Of a DNA stretch of 64,000 bases, positions 43,380 through 52,582 are shown in pieces. Both the position numbers and the translations under genes were made by a program. The notes under the pieces are model-generated. The model was not told where the DNA came from and did no database searches. It was given only the letters and a program-made list of their open reading frames with translations. Each line of letters begins with the position of its first letter. Position 1 is the stretch's first letter. Origin of the DNA: an uncultured Chlorobiaceae bacterium (GTDB lineage: Bacteria > Bacteroidota > Chlorobiia > Chlorobiales > Chlorobiaceae); NCBI GenBank assembly GCA_903994455.1, contig CAJEXI010000005.1, positions 1-64,000 on the forward strand. The letters are read 5' to 3'.

Positions 43380-44333
43380 ATGGGACGCATCGCAAAAAAA
43401 CTGACCGATCTTATCGGCAATACACCTCTTCTTGAGCTTAAAAACCTCAATCGGGCACACAACACAAAGGCGACAATTATCGCAAAGCTTGAATACTTCA
43501 ATCCCGGTGGAAGTGTCAAGGACCGAATCGGGTACGCAATGATCGAAGATGCTGAAAAAAAGGGGCTCATCAATCAGGAGAGCATCATCATTGAGCCAAC
43601 AAGCGGCAATACCGGTATTGCTCTGGCATTTATTGCCGCAGCCAAAGGGTATCGCTTGATCCTTACCATGCCTGAAACCATGAGTCTTGAACGCAAGAAT
43701 CTGCTCAGGGCTCTTGGCGCTGAACTGGTGCTGACACCTGGTCCGGAAGGCATGGTGGGAGCCATCAAAAGGGCCGAGGAGCTGCACGAGGAATATGAAA
43801 ACTCGTTTCTTCCTCAACAGTTCAAAAACGCTGCAAATGCCGAAATTCATCGGAAAACAACCGCTGAGGAGATATGGAACGATACCGATGGCAATGTTGA
43901 CATTTTTGTCAGCGGCGTTGGCACCGGTGGCACCATCACCGGCGTTGGAGAGGTTCTCAAAGAGCGCAACCCCGAAATAAAAATTGTGGCTGTTGAGCCA
44001 TTCGATTCACAAGTGCTCGCTGGCGGCAAACCAGGCCCGCACAAAATACAGGGCATTGGTGCTGGCTTTGTCCCCGAAATTCTGAACACTTCCATTATTG
44101 ACGAAATTATTCCGGTCAAAAACGAGGATGCACTGCGTACCGGGAGGCAACTGGCAAAAAACGAGGGACTGATTGTCGGAATCTCTTCAGGAGCCGCAGT
44201 CTACGCTGCAATTGAACTTGCACAACGGGAAGAAAATCGCGGAAAACGCATTGTTGTTCTCTTGCCTGATACAGGTGAACGCTACCTCTCAACGCTTCTC
44301 TACCATTTCGACAATGATGCAGCCAACTTTTGA
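43380..44333 (+). CDS. cysK: Cysteine synthase (O-acetylserine sulfhydrylase)
   Basis: A 317-residue PLP enzyme: [11 protein letters not shown], the PLP lysine in [21 protein letters not shown], the substrate loop [15 protein letters not shown] phosphate loop [15 protein letters not shown], and the conserved [13 protein letters not shown]. It makes cysteine from O-acetylserine and sulfide. The next gene supplies O-acetylserine. In such pairs CysK binds the C-terminal Ile of the acetyltransferase, which is present here. Confidence 0.95.
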   Translation: MGRIAKKLTDLIGNTPLLELKNLNRAHNTKATIIAKLEYFNPGGSVKDRIGYAMIEDAEKKGLINQESIIIEPTSGNTGIALAFIAAAKGYRLILTMPETMSLERKNLLRALGAELVLTPGPEGMVGAIKRAEELHEEYENSFLPQQFKNAANAEIHRKTTAEEIWNDTDGNVDIFVSGVGTGGTITGVGEVLKERNPEIKIVAVEPFDSQVLAGGKPGPHKIQGIGAGFVPEILNTSIIDEIIPVKNEDALRTGRQLAKNEGLIVGISSGAAVYAAIELAQREENRGKRIVVLLPDTGERYLSTLLYHFDNDAANF

Positions 44334-44392
44334 ACGCCGACATACAACTTTATCAATCTGAAGATCCTTGCAAAACACGAAGGTTTATTACT

Positions 44393-45304
44393 ATGGAAAC
44401 CAATAATAACAGTGTCATTGAGGTCGCAGTAAAACTCTTGTCCGCCTCCGGTAACACTGAGGTCGACGAAACTGGTGATCACGAACATCCGTTACCCTCC
44501 ATTGAAAAAGTCAAGGAGATTGTTGAGCTTCTCCGATCGATAATCTTTCCGGGTTATTTCGGCGGGCCTGTTCTGCGCAAACAGTCACGCCACCACTTTC
44601 TGGGTGTGCGGATAGAGAAGCTCTATGGATTGCTCACTGAACAAATTCTCAGTGTACAGTACTTCGACACCGAAAACGGTGAATCCACAAACGCACCAGA
44701 AAAGTCAGCCGAAAGCGCCGGTCAGTTCATCGAAATTTTGCCGGAGATCCGCCGAAAACTGTGGACTGACGTAAAAGCGATATACGATGGTGATCCGGCA
44801 GCAAAAAATTATGGCGAGATCATCTTCTGCTACCCGTCAATCCGGGCCGTCATTAATTATCGAGCAGCTCACACCCTGCTCTCGTTGGGTGTACCCCTGC
44901 TTCCAAGAATCATCACGGAGATGGCGCACTCAGAGACCGGCATCGACATCCATCCCGGTGCCCACATTGGCGACTATTTCTGCATTGATCACGGAACTGG
45001 CGTGGTCATAGGAGAGACATGCATTATCGGTGACCACGTGCGCCTCTACCAGGGAGTAACACTCGGCGCAAAAAAATTTGAACTTGATGATGATGGCAAT
45101 CCGGTCAAGAATGTTCCGCGCCATCCAATCATTGAGGACAATGTTGTCATTTACTCGAATGCCAACATCCTTGGCAGAATTACGATTGGCAAAAACTCGG
45201 TTATCGGAGGCAACGTCTGGCAAACGAAAAGCGTGCCACCCAATTCGAGAGTGTTGCAGCAGAAAGCCGTGGAAACAAGCTTTACAGACGGTCTCGGAAT
45301 ATGA
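44393..45304 (+). CDS. Serine O-acetyltransferase
   Basis: From ATG 44393 (METNNNSVIE) this is 303 residues; the 21 codons before it overlap cysK. It has an N-terminal helical domain, then a left-handed beta-helix hexapeptide domain: GIDIHPGAHIGDYFCIDHGTGVVIGETCIIGDHVRLYQGVTLGA, then DNVVIYSNANILGRITIGKNSVIGGNVW. The active-site His and Asp lie in DHGTG and IHPGA. It ends in GLGI, and the final Ile is the known docking residue for CysK. This longer, EpsC/SATase type is commonly found next to family 2 encapsulins. Confidence 0.92.
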   Translation: METNNNSVIEVAVKLLSASGNTEVDETGDHEHPLPSIEKVKEIVELLRSIIFPGYFGGPVLRKQSRHHFLGVRIEKLYGLLTEQILSVQYFDTENGESTNAPEKSAESAGQFIEILPEIRRKLWTDVKAIYDGDPAAKNYGEIIFCYPSIRAVINYRAAHTLLSLGVPLLPRIITEMAHSETGIDIHPGAHIGDYFCIDHGTGVVIGETCIIGDHVRLYQGVTLGAKKFELDDDGNPVKNVPRHPIIEDNVVIYSNANILGRITIGKNSVIGGNVWQTKSVPPNSRVLQQKAVETSFTDGLGI

Positions 45305-45345
45305 GCGATTATCCTTTACATCATTATTAAACACTGAACCCGCAA

Positions 45346-46803
45346 ATGTCAAACACACAACTGGAATCAAACAGCCACCTTCAACGCAGTGTCACAACCC
45401 ACGTCGCAAGAAATCTGGCAAATACGACCAAGACTCCGCCACAGATGAACTCCATAACCCCGAGATGGCTCTTGAAGCTTCTGCCGTGGGTTCACGTCTC
45501 TTCTGGCACCTATCGCGTTAACCGCACAAAAATAGAGCTCCGCAAACCAGAACGTATCAACATCGATTTTCATGACGGTATCGCGTCGTTCAGACCCTCG
45601 GCGCTGAAAAGTATTCCTCTTTTTGCCTCGTTTGACGACGACATTATTGGTCGCATTGCCGGCAAGTTTGTGCTGGAAGAGGCTGAACTTGGCAATACCC
45701 TGATTCTCGAAGGTGAAGAGCGCCATAAGATCTTTATCATAGCACACGGACAGGTCGAGATTTTAAGCAAGGGACTTCATGGTGAAGACCTCCGCATCGC
45801 CCTGCTTTCTGAGGGAGAATATTTCGGTGAAGAGGAGCTTGTTTCCGAAAAACCATCGTCGGTCACAATCCGTACCATCACTCCAGGCTCTTTTTTTTCC
45901 ATTTCAAGCGTTGATATCGAAAAGTTGTTCAGAGAATTGCCTTTGCTGAAAGAGTCTTTTCAGAAAGCGGTCGAAGAGTACCTTAAAATACGATCCACCG
46001 TCAACAAACACGGTGAAAAGCATATCGATCTTATTGCCGGATTCGAGGAAAATGTCGAAATCCCGGAAACCTATGTTGATTACTCAAACAAACCTCGCGA
46101 ATACTCTCTGCAGGCCATTCAGACCGTCGTGCGCGTCCATACCCGGGTCTCCGACCTCTACAACGAACCCTTCAACCAGATCGAGCAGCAGATGCGCTTG
46201 ACCATCGAGGGCATTAAGGAGCGTCAGGAGTGGGAGTTTATCAACAACAGAGAGTTTGGTCTGCTCCACTCTGCCGACCCCGGACAGCGCATCAGCACCC
46301 GTTACGGAACCCCGACCCCGGATGATCTTGACGATCTGCTCACCAAAGTGTGGAAAAAACCAGCATTCTTTATTGCGCATCCCAAAGCCATTGCGGCCTT
46401 CGAGCGCGAGTGCACCTGGCGTGGCGTGCCACCTGCCACCATCAACCTGTTTGGAACTCCAGTGCTCACCTGGCGCGGCGTGCCACTTATCCCGAGCGAC
46501 AAACTTGAAATCAACAAAAACAGCAAATCCGGTCACGGAACAACCAATATTATTCTCGTTCGAGTCGGCGAAAATGAGCAGGGTGTGGTTGGACTCCATC
46601 AGGCAGGGATTCCCGGAGAGATCAGCCCAAGCCTTTCGGCAAGACTGATGGGGCTCGACAAACTCGGCGTTGCCTCCTACCTCTTGACCCTCTACTCATC
46701 ACTGGCCGTCTTGACTGACGATGCTCTCGCGATACTTGAAAATGTCGAAGTGGGCTACTATCACGATTACGAACATCGCATCTCCGGAACCAAAATAAAA
46801 TAA
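45346..46803 (+). CDS. Family 2 (2B-type) encapsulin shell protein with inserted cNMP-binding-like domain
   Basis: A 485-residue HK97-fold shell protein. An N-terminal arm (residues 30-60, with LTPRWLLKLLPWVHV-like TPRWLLKLLPWVHVSSGTYR) precedes a cyclic-nucleotide-binding-like insert (about 85-205: SIPLFASFDDDIIGRIAGKF, LILEGEERHKIFIIAHGQVEIL, SEGEYFGEEELVSEKPSSV). The shell domain follows (about 240-485: AIQTVVRVHTRVSDLYNEPF, KKPAFFIAHPKAIAAFERECTWRG, ARLMGLDKLGVASYLLTLYSS). Such shells (SrpI relatives) self-assemble and hold a cysteine desulfurase. The conserved phosphate-binding Arg of true cNMP sites is not seen (SEKPSSVT). The cargo gene follows after 69 bases. Confidence 0.92.
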   Translation: MSNTQLESNSHLQRSVTTHVARNLANTTKTPPQMNSITPRWLLKLLPWVHVSSGTYRVNRTKIELRKPERINIDFHDGIASFRPSALKSIPLFASFDDDIIGRIAGKFVLEEAELGNTLILEGEERHKIFIIAHGQVEILSKGLHGEDLRIALLSEGEYFGEEELVSEKPSSVTIRTITPGSFFSISSVDIEKLFRELPLLKESFQKAVEEYLKIRSTVNKHGEKHIDLIAGFEENVEIPETYVDYSNKPREYSLQAIQTVVRVHTRVSDLYNEPFNQIEQQMRLTIEGIKERQEWEFINNREFGLLHSADPGQRISTRYGTPTPDDLDDLLTKVWKKPAFFIAHPKAIAAFERECTWRGVPPATINLFGTPVLTWRGVPLIPSDKLEINKNSKSGHGTTNIILVRVGENEQGVVGLHQAGIPGEISPSLSARLMGLDKLGVASYLLTLYSSLAVLTDDALAILENVEVGYYHDYEHRISGTKIK

Positions 46804-46823
46804 AAGAACTTTTTGACAACCCG

Positions 46824-46854
46824 TCATGGCAGGCTCTCAACGTGTCTGCCATGA
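46824..46854 (+). promoter_or_regulatory. Intercistronic stem-loop between shell and cargo genes
   Basis: TCATGGCAG (46824-46832) and CTGCCATGA (46846-46854) form a perfect 9-base-pair stem with a 13-base loop, in the 69-base gap between the encapsulin and desulfurase genes. No T run follows, so it is not an obvious terminator. It could stabilise the upstream transcript or lower cargo translation to adjust shell-to-cargo ratio. Confidence 0.5.
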
Positions 46855-46872
46855 ATTCACAATTGTTATTTT

Positions 46873-48789
46873 ATGTCAGAAGCATATCAACATCCGAACA
46901 TCACAGGAGCCGAGAGCGAATCGCTGAATCCGACATTCATAGCGCAGCTTGCAAGCCGTCTCTTCAATGAGGTCCCGGAGGCCGGAAACGTCCCGAGAAG
47001 TGAAGGCGATGCCTCGGAAGCGCCATCCGCTGCAACCTCTGCACTCCGTGATAAAACAACTTTTATCGGCGCACAGGATAGTGAGGATATCCCATACACT
47101 GCTGCTCCTGCGCCGCCCCTGCACGATTTCTATTTTTTGTCGCAAACGCAAGAAAAAGAGCCTGAACCACTTGAACATCATGCCAATAAACTGACCGAAC
47201 AGCAGAACTATGCTGAGAGTGACAAGGGCTCGAATGGTCTTGACCAGCTTCTGCGACGCTCACTGCCAGCACAAACTGATGAGCATGAATGCTACGCAGA
47301 AAAGCTTTACAGAGAGTTCACCGAGCAACAGGGCAGCCCCGTTCTTGAGATGGTGTTTCACTCTCTTCGCGGTAACTCCGAGTCGCCTGCCGGGCCTCGA
47401 TTTGACCGCTCAGTCTTTGCACAACCTGAGTTTCCCGGAAAATCGCCCACGCCAGTCTGGCCAAATGGCGGCCCTGAAACACTGGGAGCCAGTCCATTGC
47501 CTTTCAGCGTTCCTGAAGGCTCGGCGGAACCTTACTATTTCCTGCGCGAACCACAACAGCCGATCCATCATGCAGAGGGATTTGATGTAGCCACCATTCG
47601 CAAGGATTTTCCTGTCTTGCGTCAGTTGGTTCACGGCAAACCGCTTGCCTGGTTCGACAACGCCGCCACAACCCAAAAACCACTGAGCGTCATCAACGCT
47701 GTCGCACAGTTCTACGCCACCGACAATTCGAATATCCATCGCGGGGCGCACACCCTTGCCGCTCGCGCCACCGATGCCTACGAAGGTGCCCGCGAAAAGA
47801 TCCGGCAATTCATCGGCGCTGGCTCAACCTCGGAAATTATCTATGTCCGGGGGACTACCGAGGGAATCAACCTTGTAGCACAAACATGGGGAAGAAAGTT
47901 CCTCCAGCCGGGCGATGAGATTGTGCTCTCCATTCTTGAGCATCACGCCAACATTGTGCCATGGCAGATGGTTGCCCAGGAGAAAGGGGCACGCATCAAA
48001 GTGGTGCCGGTTAACGATCGGGGAGAAATCATTCTTGAAGAGTACACCAAACTGCTCGGGCCACGGACCCGCCTGGTGTCACTGACGCAGGCATCGAACG
48101 GCCTTGGAACCATTCTGCCGGTCAAGGAGATGATTCAACTGGCAAAACGCTATGATGCCAGAGTGCTTGTTGATGGTGCCCAGTCTGTTGCCCACATACC
48201 GGTCAATGTGCAGGATCTTGATGCCGACTTTTTTGTCTTTTCAGGCCATAAAATTTTTGCTCCAACTGGTATCGGTGTGGTCTATGGCAAAAAGGAGCTG
48301 CTTGAGGTAATGCCACCATGGCAAGGTGGTGGAAACATGATCAAGGATGTTCGTTTTGAAGAGACCATTTACAATGAAGCACCAGCAAAATTTGAGGCAG
48401 GAACACCCTCAATCGGTGATGCCATCGGCCTTGGCGCTGCGCTCGACTATGTACGCAAAATTGGCCTTGAAAACATTGCCCAGTACGAGCACGAGTTGAC
48501 CGAATACGGCACTGAGCGACTTGCGCGGATTCCCGGCCTTCGTCTGATTGGAACAGCAAGAAACAAGGTGGGCGTGCTCTCTTTTGTGCTGAACAATCTG
48601 CCGAACGAAGAGGTGGGCAAACTGCTCGACCGCGAAGGCATTGCCGTCCGCGCCGGGCACCACTGCACCCAGCCGTCGTTGCGCCGGTTCGGTGTTGAGG
48701 GAACGGTGCGACCTTCGCTGGCCTTTTACAACACAAAGGATGAGATCGACCGGCTGGCTGATGTGATTAACCATATTCAGCGGAGATAA
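46873..48789 (+). CDS. Cysteine desulfurase with long disordered N-terminal cargo extension
   Basis: A 638-residue protein. Residues 1-237 are low-complexity and Pro/Glu/Gln-rich, without a fold I recognise. Residues 238-638 are a SufS-type cysteine desulfurase: DFPVLRQLVHGKPLAWFDNAATTQKP, the PLP lysine in FSGHKIFAPTG (K460), and the catalytic Cys in RAGHHCTQPSLRR (C598). It removes sulfur from cysteine as a persulfide. The disordered front is the known encapsulation signal of family 2 encapsulin cargo. It contains two similar short motifs, FYFLSQTQ (86-93) and YYFLREPQ (221-228). Confidence 0.93.
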   Translation: MSEAYQHPNITGAESESLNPTFIAQLASRLFNEVPEAGNVPRSEGDASEAPSAATSALRDKTTFIGAQDSEDIPYTAAPAPPLHDFYFLSQTQEKEPEPLEHHANKLTEQQNYAESDKGSNGLDQLLRRSLPAQTDEHECYAEKLYREFTEQQGSPVLEMVFHSLRGNSESPAGPRFDRSVFAQPEFPGKSPTPVWPNGGPETLGASPLPFSVPEGSAEPYYFLREPQQPIHHAEGFDVATIRKDFPVLRQLVHGKPLAWFDNAATTQKPLSVINAVAQFYATDNSNIHRGAHTLAARATDAYEGAREKIRQFIGAGSTSEIIYVRGTTEGINLVAQTWGRKFLQPGDEIVLSILEHHANIVPWQMVAQEKGARIKVVPVNDRGEIILEEYTKLLGPRTRLVSLTQASNGLGTILPVKEMIQLAKRYDARVLVDGAQSVAHIPVNVQDLDADFFVFSGHKIFAPTGIGVVYGKKELLEVMPPWQGGGNMIKDVRFEETIYNEAPAKFEAGTPSIGDAIGLGAALDYVRKIGLENIAQYEHELTEYGTERLARIPGLRLIGTARNKVGVLSFVLNNLPNEEVGKLLDREGIAVRAGHHCTQPSLRRFGVEGTVRPSLAFYNTKDEIDRLADVINHIQRR

Positions 48790-48801
48790 CAAGGTGCTCC
48801 T

Positions 48802-48838
48802 CAAAACGTGACGTTTTCCTGGTTAACGTCACGTTTTG
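48802..48838 (+). terminator. Strong stem-loop after the desulfurase gene
   Basis: CAAAACGTGACGTT (48802-48815) pairs perfectly with AACGTCACGTTTTG (48825-48838), a 14-base-pair stem with a 9-base loop, 13 bases after the desulfurase stop. The stem ends in an A/T tract (AAAA/TTTT), so it may act as a terminator in both directions, though no longer T run follows. Confidence 0.55.
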
Positions 48839-48862
48839 GAAAGTATGAAGATAGTTGTCGAA

Positions 48863-48955
48863 ATGGTTACTCTAACCCCGACTGAATTACATTGCGGATT
48901 AAAGGAATATTTCATACCATACAACGTAGAAAGGCCGCATCAGTCATTGGCTTAA
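48863..48955 (+). pseudogene. IS3-like transposase C-terminal remnant
   Basis: A 30-codon frame contains LKEYFIPYNVERPHQSLA, the usual end of the integrase core of IS3/IS481-type transposases (YxxYNxxRPHQSL). No catalytic part, inverted repeat or start is seen. It is a relic of an insertion downstream of the desulfurase gene. Confidence 0.6.
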
Positions 48956-49079
48956 AGTACACCAGAATAAAGTCTGCCACTTTTTGTCTACTGGTTGAGG
49001 GTCACGTTAAGGTGTTTTGCGGATAACCGATGGTGCGACAAATTCAGACGATCATAAACAATAAAACACTGGATATATC

Positions 49080-49271
49080 ATGGCAGTTATCTCAGTGTTT
49101 TATGGAATTATTATTTCTCTTTATTTTTTTGATAACCGACAGCATCACTTGCCGCATAAATTCAATGGGAAAACGGGCTGGATTTGTGCCCGGATACCTT
49201 ATATCTGGATAGCCGGGAATAATTATCTCTTTTATCAAAATAAAATACGCCGTTTTGATTTTTACCCCTAA
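49080..49271 (+). pseudogene. DUF4160-like N-terminal fragment
   Basis: A 63-codon frame begins MAVISVFYGIIISLYFFDNRQHHLPHKF, close to the start of DUF4160 proteins (xxIxRFxGIxIxMYFxDHxPPHFH). After residue 28 the family pattern is lost. Small DUF4160 genes often pair with DUF2442 genes, absent here. Weak evidence; it may be decayed. Confidence 0.35.
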
Positions 49272-49298
49272 TAGTCACCAACACACTGTCATCACCAC

Positions 49299-50438
49299 AT
49301 GCACTTCGAAACTCTTGCCATCCATGACGGACAAGCCCCGGATCCCCATACAGGCTCTGTAACCGTTCCAGTATATCAGACCTCGACCTTCGGACGTGAC
49401 AGCCTTGACCAGCGCAGTGAGTTCTTCTATTCGCGAATTGGCAACCCGACCAGAAAAGCGCTTGAATCAGCGCTTGCCCTGCTTGAAAACGGGAAGTATG
49501 GCCTCACGTTTGCCTCGGGAGCGGCAGCAACGATGGCTGCCCTGCAGGTACTCAAACCCGGTGACCACATTGTCGCGGGCAACGATATTTACGGTGGCAG
49601 CTACCGGATTTTCGAGCAGCTCCTGAGACCATGGGGAGTCACCACCAGCTATAGTGAGAGTGAATCCACGGAGAGTTATGCGGCCTGCATCACACCGGCA
49701 ACAAAGCTGATCTGGATTGAAACGCCAAGCAATCCGCTGCTCCAGCTCTCTGACATAGGGGCGCTTGGCAAGCTTGCCAAAGAGCACAGCATCCTGCTTG
49801 CGGTGGACAACACCTTTGCCAGTCCCTATTTCCAGCGCCCGCTTGACCTTGGTGCCAACATTGTGGTACACAGCACTACCAAATATCTCGGCGGACACAG
49901 CGATGTTATCGGTGGCGCCGTAGTGATGTCAGACATGGCAATACACACCGCTATCAAAAACTATCAGGGCGCTGCAGGGGCAGTACCCGGCCCCTGGGAT
50001 TGCTGGCTTATTTTGCGCGGTTTGAAGACGCTGAAAATCCGCATGAAGGAGCACGAAGCGAGCGCCATGCACCTTGCGGAGATGCTTGAACAGCATCCGG
50101 CAGTGGAACGGGTTTTTTATCCCGGCCTTCTCTCACACCCGCAACATAAACTGGCAAAAGAGCAGATGAGCGGTTTCGGCGGCATGATTACCTTTGCCCT
50201 GAAAGATGGCCTTCCGGCAGTTGAACGGTTGATCGCAAAAATCAAGCTCTTTGTGCTGGCCGACAGTCTTGGCGGAGTCGAGTCGCTCATCTCTTCGCCA
50301 GCAAGAATGACGCTTTGGGCTCTCTCACAGGAAGAGCGTGACCGGCGGAGGTGTACCGACAACCTGATACGAATCTCTGTCGGTCTGGAAAATGCTGAGG
50401 ATTTGGAAGCTGATCTGCTCAATGCGCTGGTGGGATGA
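49299..50438 (+). CDS. Transsulfuration PLP enzyme (cystathionine gamma-synthase/lyase family)
   Basis: A 379-residue Cys/Met metabolism PLP enzyme: FETLAIHDGQAPDPHTGSVTVPVYQTSTF, YSRIGNPTRKALESALA, the PLP lysine in VHSTTKYLGGHSDVIGGAV and SLGGVESLISSPARMT. The family includes cystathionine gamma-synthase, gamma-lyase and beta-lyase; sequence alone does not settle which. The position between a desulfurase and thiS suggests sulfur traffic between cysteine and homocysteine. The next gene starts immediately after the stop codon. Confidence 0.88.
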   Translation: MHFETLAIHDGQAPDPHTGSVTVPVYQTSTFGRDSLDQRSEFFYSRIGNPTRKALESALALLENGKYGLTFASGAAATMAALQVLKPGDHIVAGNDIYGGSYRIFEQLLRPWGVTTSYSESESTESYAACITPATKLIWIETPSNPLLQLSDIGALGKLAKEHSILLAVDNTFASPYFQRPLDLGANIVVHSTTKYLGGHSDVIGGAVVMSDMAIHTAIKNYQGAAGAVPGPWDCWLILRGLKTLKIRMKEHEASAMHLAEMLEQHPAVERVFYPGLLSHPQHKLAKEQMSGFGGMITFALKDGLPAVERLIAKIKLFVLADSLGGVESLISSPARMTLWALSQEERDRRRCTDNLIRISVGLENAEDLEADLLNALVG

Positions 50439-50675
50439 ATGGATGAAAGAAATAGTGAAAAAATGTCACAAATGATTACTATTGACCTGAACGGACAACA
50501 ACAACCACTTCCTCCCGGTTCTACCGTCATCGATCTGCTCTCGATCATCGGTTCAAACGGAAAAAGCGTGGCTGTCGTTATTAATGATCATATCATTCGC
50601 CCCGAAAATCGTCCCTTACACCTGCTGCAGGAAGGGGATCGGGTTGAACTCCTGATTTTCGCCGGCGGTGGTTAA
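50439..50675 (+). CDS. thiS: Thiamine sulfur-carrier protein ThiS
   Basis: A 78-codon frame. Internal ATGs at 50463 and 50472 (MITIDLNGQQQPLPPGSTV) are more usual starts, giving 66-70 residues. The ubiquitin-like fold ends in the required Gly-Gly: VELLIFAGGG. ThiF adenylates the tail and sulfur is loaded as thiocarboxylate for ThiG. First of thiSGHF. Confidence 0.92.
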   Translation: MDERNSEKMSQMITIDLNGQQQPLPPGSTVIDLLSIIGSNGKSVAVVINDHIIRPENRPLHLLQEGDRVELLIFAGGG

Positions 50676-50690
50676 CAGATTACTTTTATT

Positions 50691-51467
50691 ATGGATTCAT
50701 TGCAGATCGGCTCGTATGCCTTCTCCTCTCGTCTGATTCTTGGAACAGGAAAATTCAGCAACGCAACGGTTATGGTTGAAGCCGTGAGGGCTTCAGGGGC
50801 ACAACTCGTGACCGTAGCGTTGCGCCGCTTCAACCGTGAACAGGCCGAAGATGACCTGTTTGGCCCCTTGTCGGCCATTGAGGGAATCACGCTCATGCCC
50901 AATACATCGGGGGCATCAACCGCAGCGGAGGCTGTTCGTGCGGCCCATATCGCCCGCGAACTCTCAGGAAGCCCCTTTATCAAGGTGGAAATTCATCCGA
51001 ACCCGCAGCACCTGATGCCTGACCCGATTGAAACGTACGAAGCATCCAGGATTCTGGCAAAGGAGGGGTTTCTGGTAATGCCCTATATTGCCGCAGATCC
51101 GGTCCTTGCCAAGAGGCTTGAGGAGGTTGGCTGCGCATCAGTGATGCCGCTCGGCTCGGCCATCGGCAGCGGGCAGGGGCTTGCAACGTCGGAGATGCTC
51201 AACATTATCATCCGCGAAAGCGGTATTCCGGTCATTGTCGATGCCGGTCTGCGCTCCCCTTCTGAAGCTGCTCACGCCATGGAGATGGGATGTGAAGCGG
51301 TATTGGTGAACAGCGCCGTAGCAGTTGCAGGCAACCCGCCGGCAATGGCAGAGGCTTTCGCCGAGGCTGTTGCGGCTGGAAGGAAGGCATTCAGGGCCGG
51401 GCTCATGCAGAAAAGTGGTTTCGCCGTGGCAACAAGCCCACTCACCTCTTTTCTGGGAACACGCTGA
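50691..51467 (+). CDS. thiG: Thiazole synthase
   Basis: A 258-residue TIM-barrel enzyme: [34 protein letters not shown], the Schiff-base lysine in [17 protein letters not shown] (K98), [34 protein letters not shown], and [29 protein letters not shown]. It builds the thiazole ring of thiamine from deoxyxylulose phosphate, dehydroglycine and ThiS thiocarboxylate. Stop and the following ThiH start overlap by one base. Confidence 0.97.
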   Translation: MDSLQIGSYAFSSRLILGTGKFSNATVMVEAVRASGAQLVTVALRRFNREQAEDDLFGPLSAIEGITLMPNTSGASTAAEAVRAAHIARELSGSPFIKVEIHPNPQHLMPDPIETYEASRILAKEGFLVMPYIAADPVLAKRLEEVGCASVMPLGSAIGSGQGLATSEMLNIIIRESGIPVIVDAGLRSPSEAAHAMEMGCEAVLVNSAVAVAGNPPAMAEAFAEAVAAGRKAFRAGLMQKSGFAVATSPLTSFLGTR

Positions 51468-52582
51468 TGACAACGTTACCGAAATGGCTTTCCGACCATC
51501 GTGACACGACGGAGCTTGCCGCCATGCTGTCGTTGGCATCCTCGCGTTCCCTTGAAACACTCGCTGCCGAATCGAGAGCGATGACGCTACGCCGTTTCGG
51601 ACGAACCATGACGCTCTACGCACCGCTCTACCTCTCGAACTATTGCTCAAGCGGCTGCGCCTACTGCGGCTTTGCCTCCGACCGCAAGATGCCGCGCCAC
51701 CGTCTTGAAGCGGATGATATACGTCGCGAACTGGCCGCCATGAAAAAACTTGGCATCAGCGATATTCTCCTCCTTACTGGCGAACGCACTGCCGCTGCAG
51801 ATTTCGACTATCTTCAGCGAAGTATTGCCATCGCGGCGGAGGAGATGCCGCGAGTCTCGGTTGAAGCATTCCCCATGAGCGTCAGTGAATACCGGGCGCT
51901 TGCCGACTGCGGCTGCACCGGTATTACAATCTATCAGGAGACCTACAACCGTGAACGCTACGAAACCCTGCACCGCTGGGGCCCTAAAAAAGATTTTCTT
52001 GCCCGGCTGGAAACTCCTGCACGTGCGCTTGAAGGGGGGATCAAAACCGTCGGGCTCGGGGTACTGCTCGGTCTATCCAATCCGGTTGAAGATGCACTGA
52101 GCCTCTATCGCCATGTTCGACACCTCGGGCGCACGTACTGGCGTGCGGGCATGTCCGTATCGTTTCCACGCATGAGGCCACAAACCGGTGGTTATGAGCC
52201 CCCCTTTCCGGTTGATGATCTCCTGCTCGCCAGAATCATCTTTGCCTTTCGCATCGCTCTCCCCGATACGGAACTGGTGCTCTCAACGAGGGAGAGCGCA
52301 ACGTTCCGTGACGGCATGGCAGGGCTCGGAATTACCAGAATGAGCATCGAAAGCAGAACCACGGTTGGAGGATATTGTGAGAGTGAGAACGAAGAACACA
52401 AGGAGGGAACAGACAAGGGGCAGTTTGAAATATCTGACGACCGCACCGCAAAAGAGTTCTGTGCTGCACTGCGCCGCCAGAACATTGAACCTGTCTTCAA
52501 AAACTGGGAACTCTCCTATAACGGGCCATCATCAAGCATAACACTGGAAATACAACGAGAGGAAGAGCAACCATGCCACTGA
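51467..52582 (+). CDS. thiH: 2-iminoacetate synthase (ThiH)
   Basis: A 371-residue radical SAM enzyme: SNYCSSGCAYCGFASDRKMPRH holds the CxxxCxxC cluster. TGERTAAADFDYLQRSI and the later VGLGVLLGLSNPVEDALSLYRHVR and SFPRMRPQTGGYEPP are typical ThiH. It splits tyrosine to give dehydroglycine for ThiG. Overlaps thiG at ATGA-type junction and thiF by 10 bases. Confidence 0.96.
   Translation: MTTLPKWLSDHRDTTELAAMLSLASSRSLETLAAESRAMTLRRFGRTMTLYAPLYLSNYCSSGCAYCGFASDRKMPRHRLEADDIRRELAAMKKLGISDILLLTGERTAAADFDYLQRSIAIAAEEMPRVSVEAFPMSVSEYRALADCGCTGITIYQETYNRERYETLHRWGPKKDFLARLETPARALEGGIKTVGLGVLLGLSNPVEDALSLYRHVRHLGRTYWRAGMSVSFPRMRPQTGGYEPPFPVDDLLLARIIFAFRIALPDTELVLSTRESATFRDGMAGLGITRMSIESRTTVGGYCESENEEHKEGTDKGQFEISDDRTAKEFCAALRRQNIEPVFKNWELSYNGPSSSITLEIQREEEQPCH

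Noticed and set aside
50400..50470. TPP riboswitch upstream of thiS
   Set aside because: No CTGAGA or ACCTGATCTGG-type thi-box sequence is seen in the upstream region, and thiS starts directly after the previous gene.
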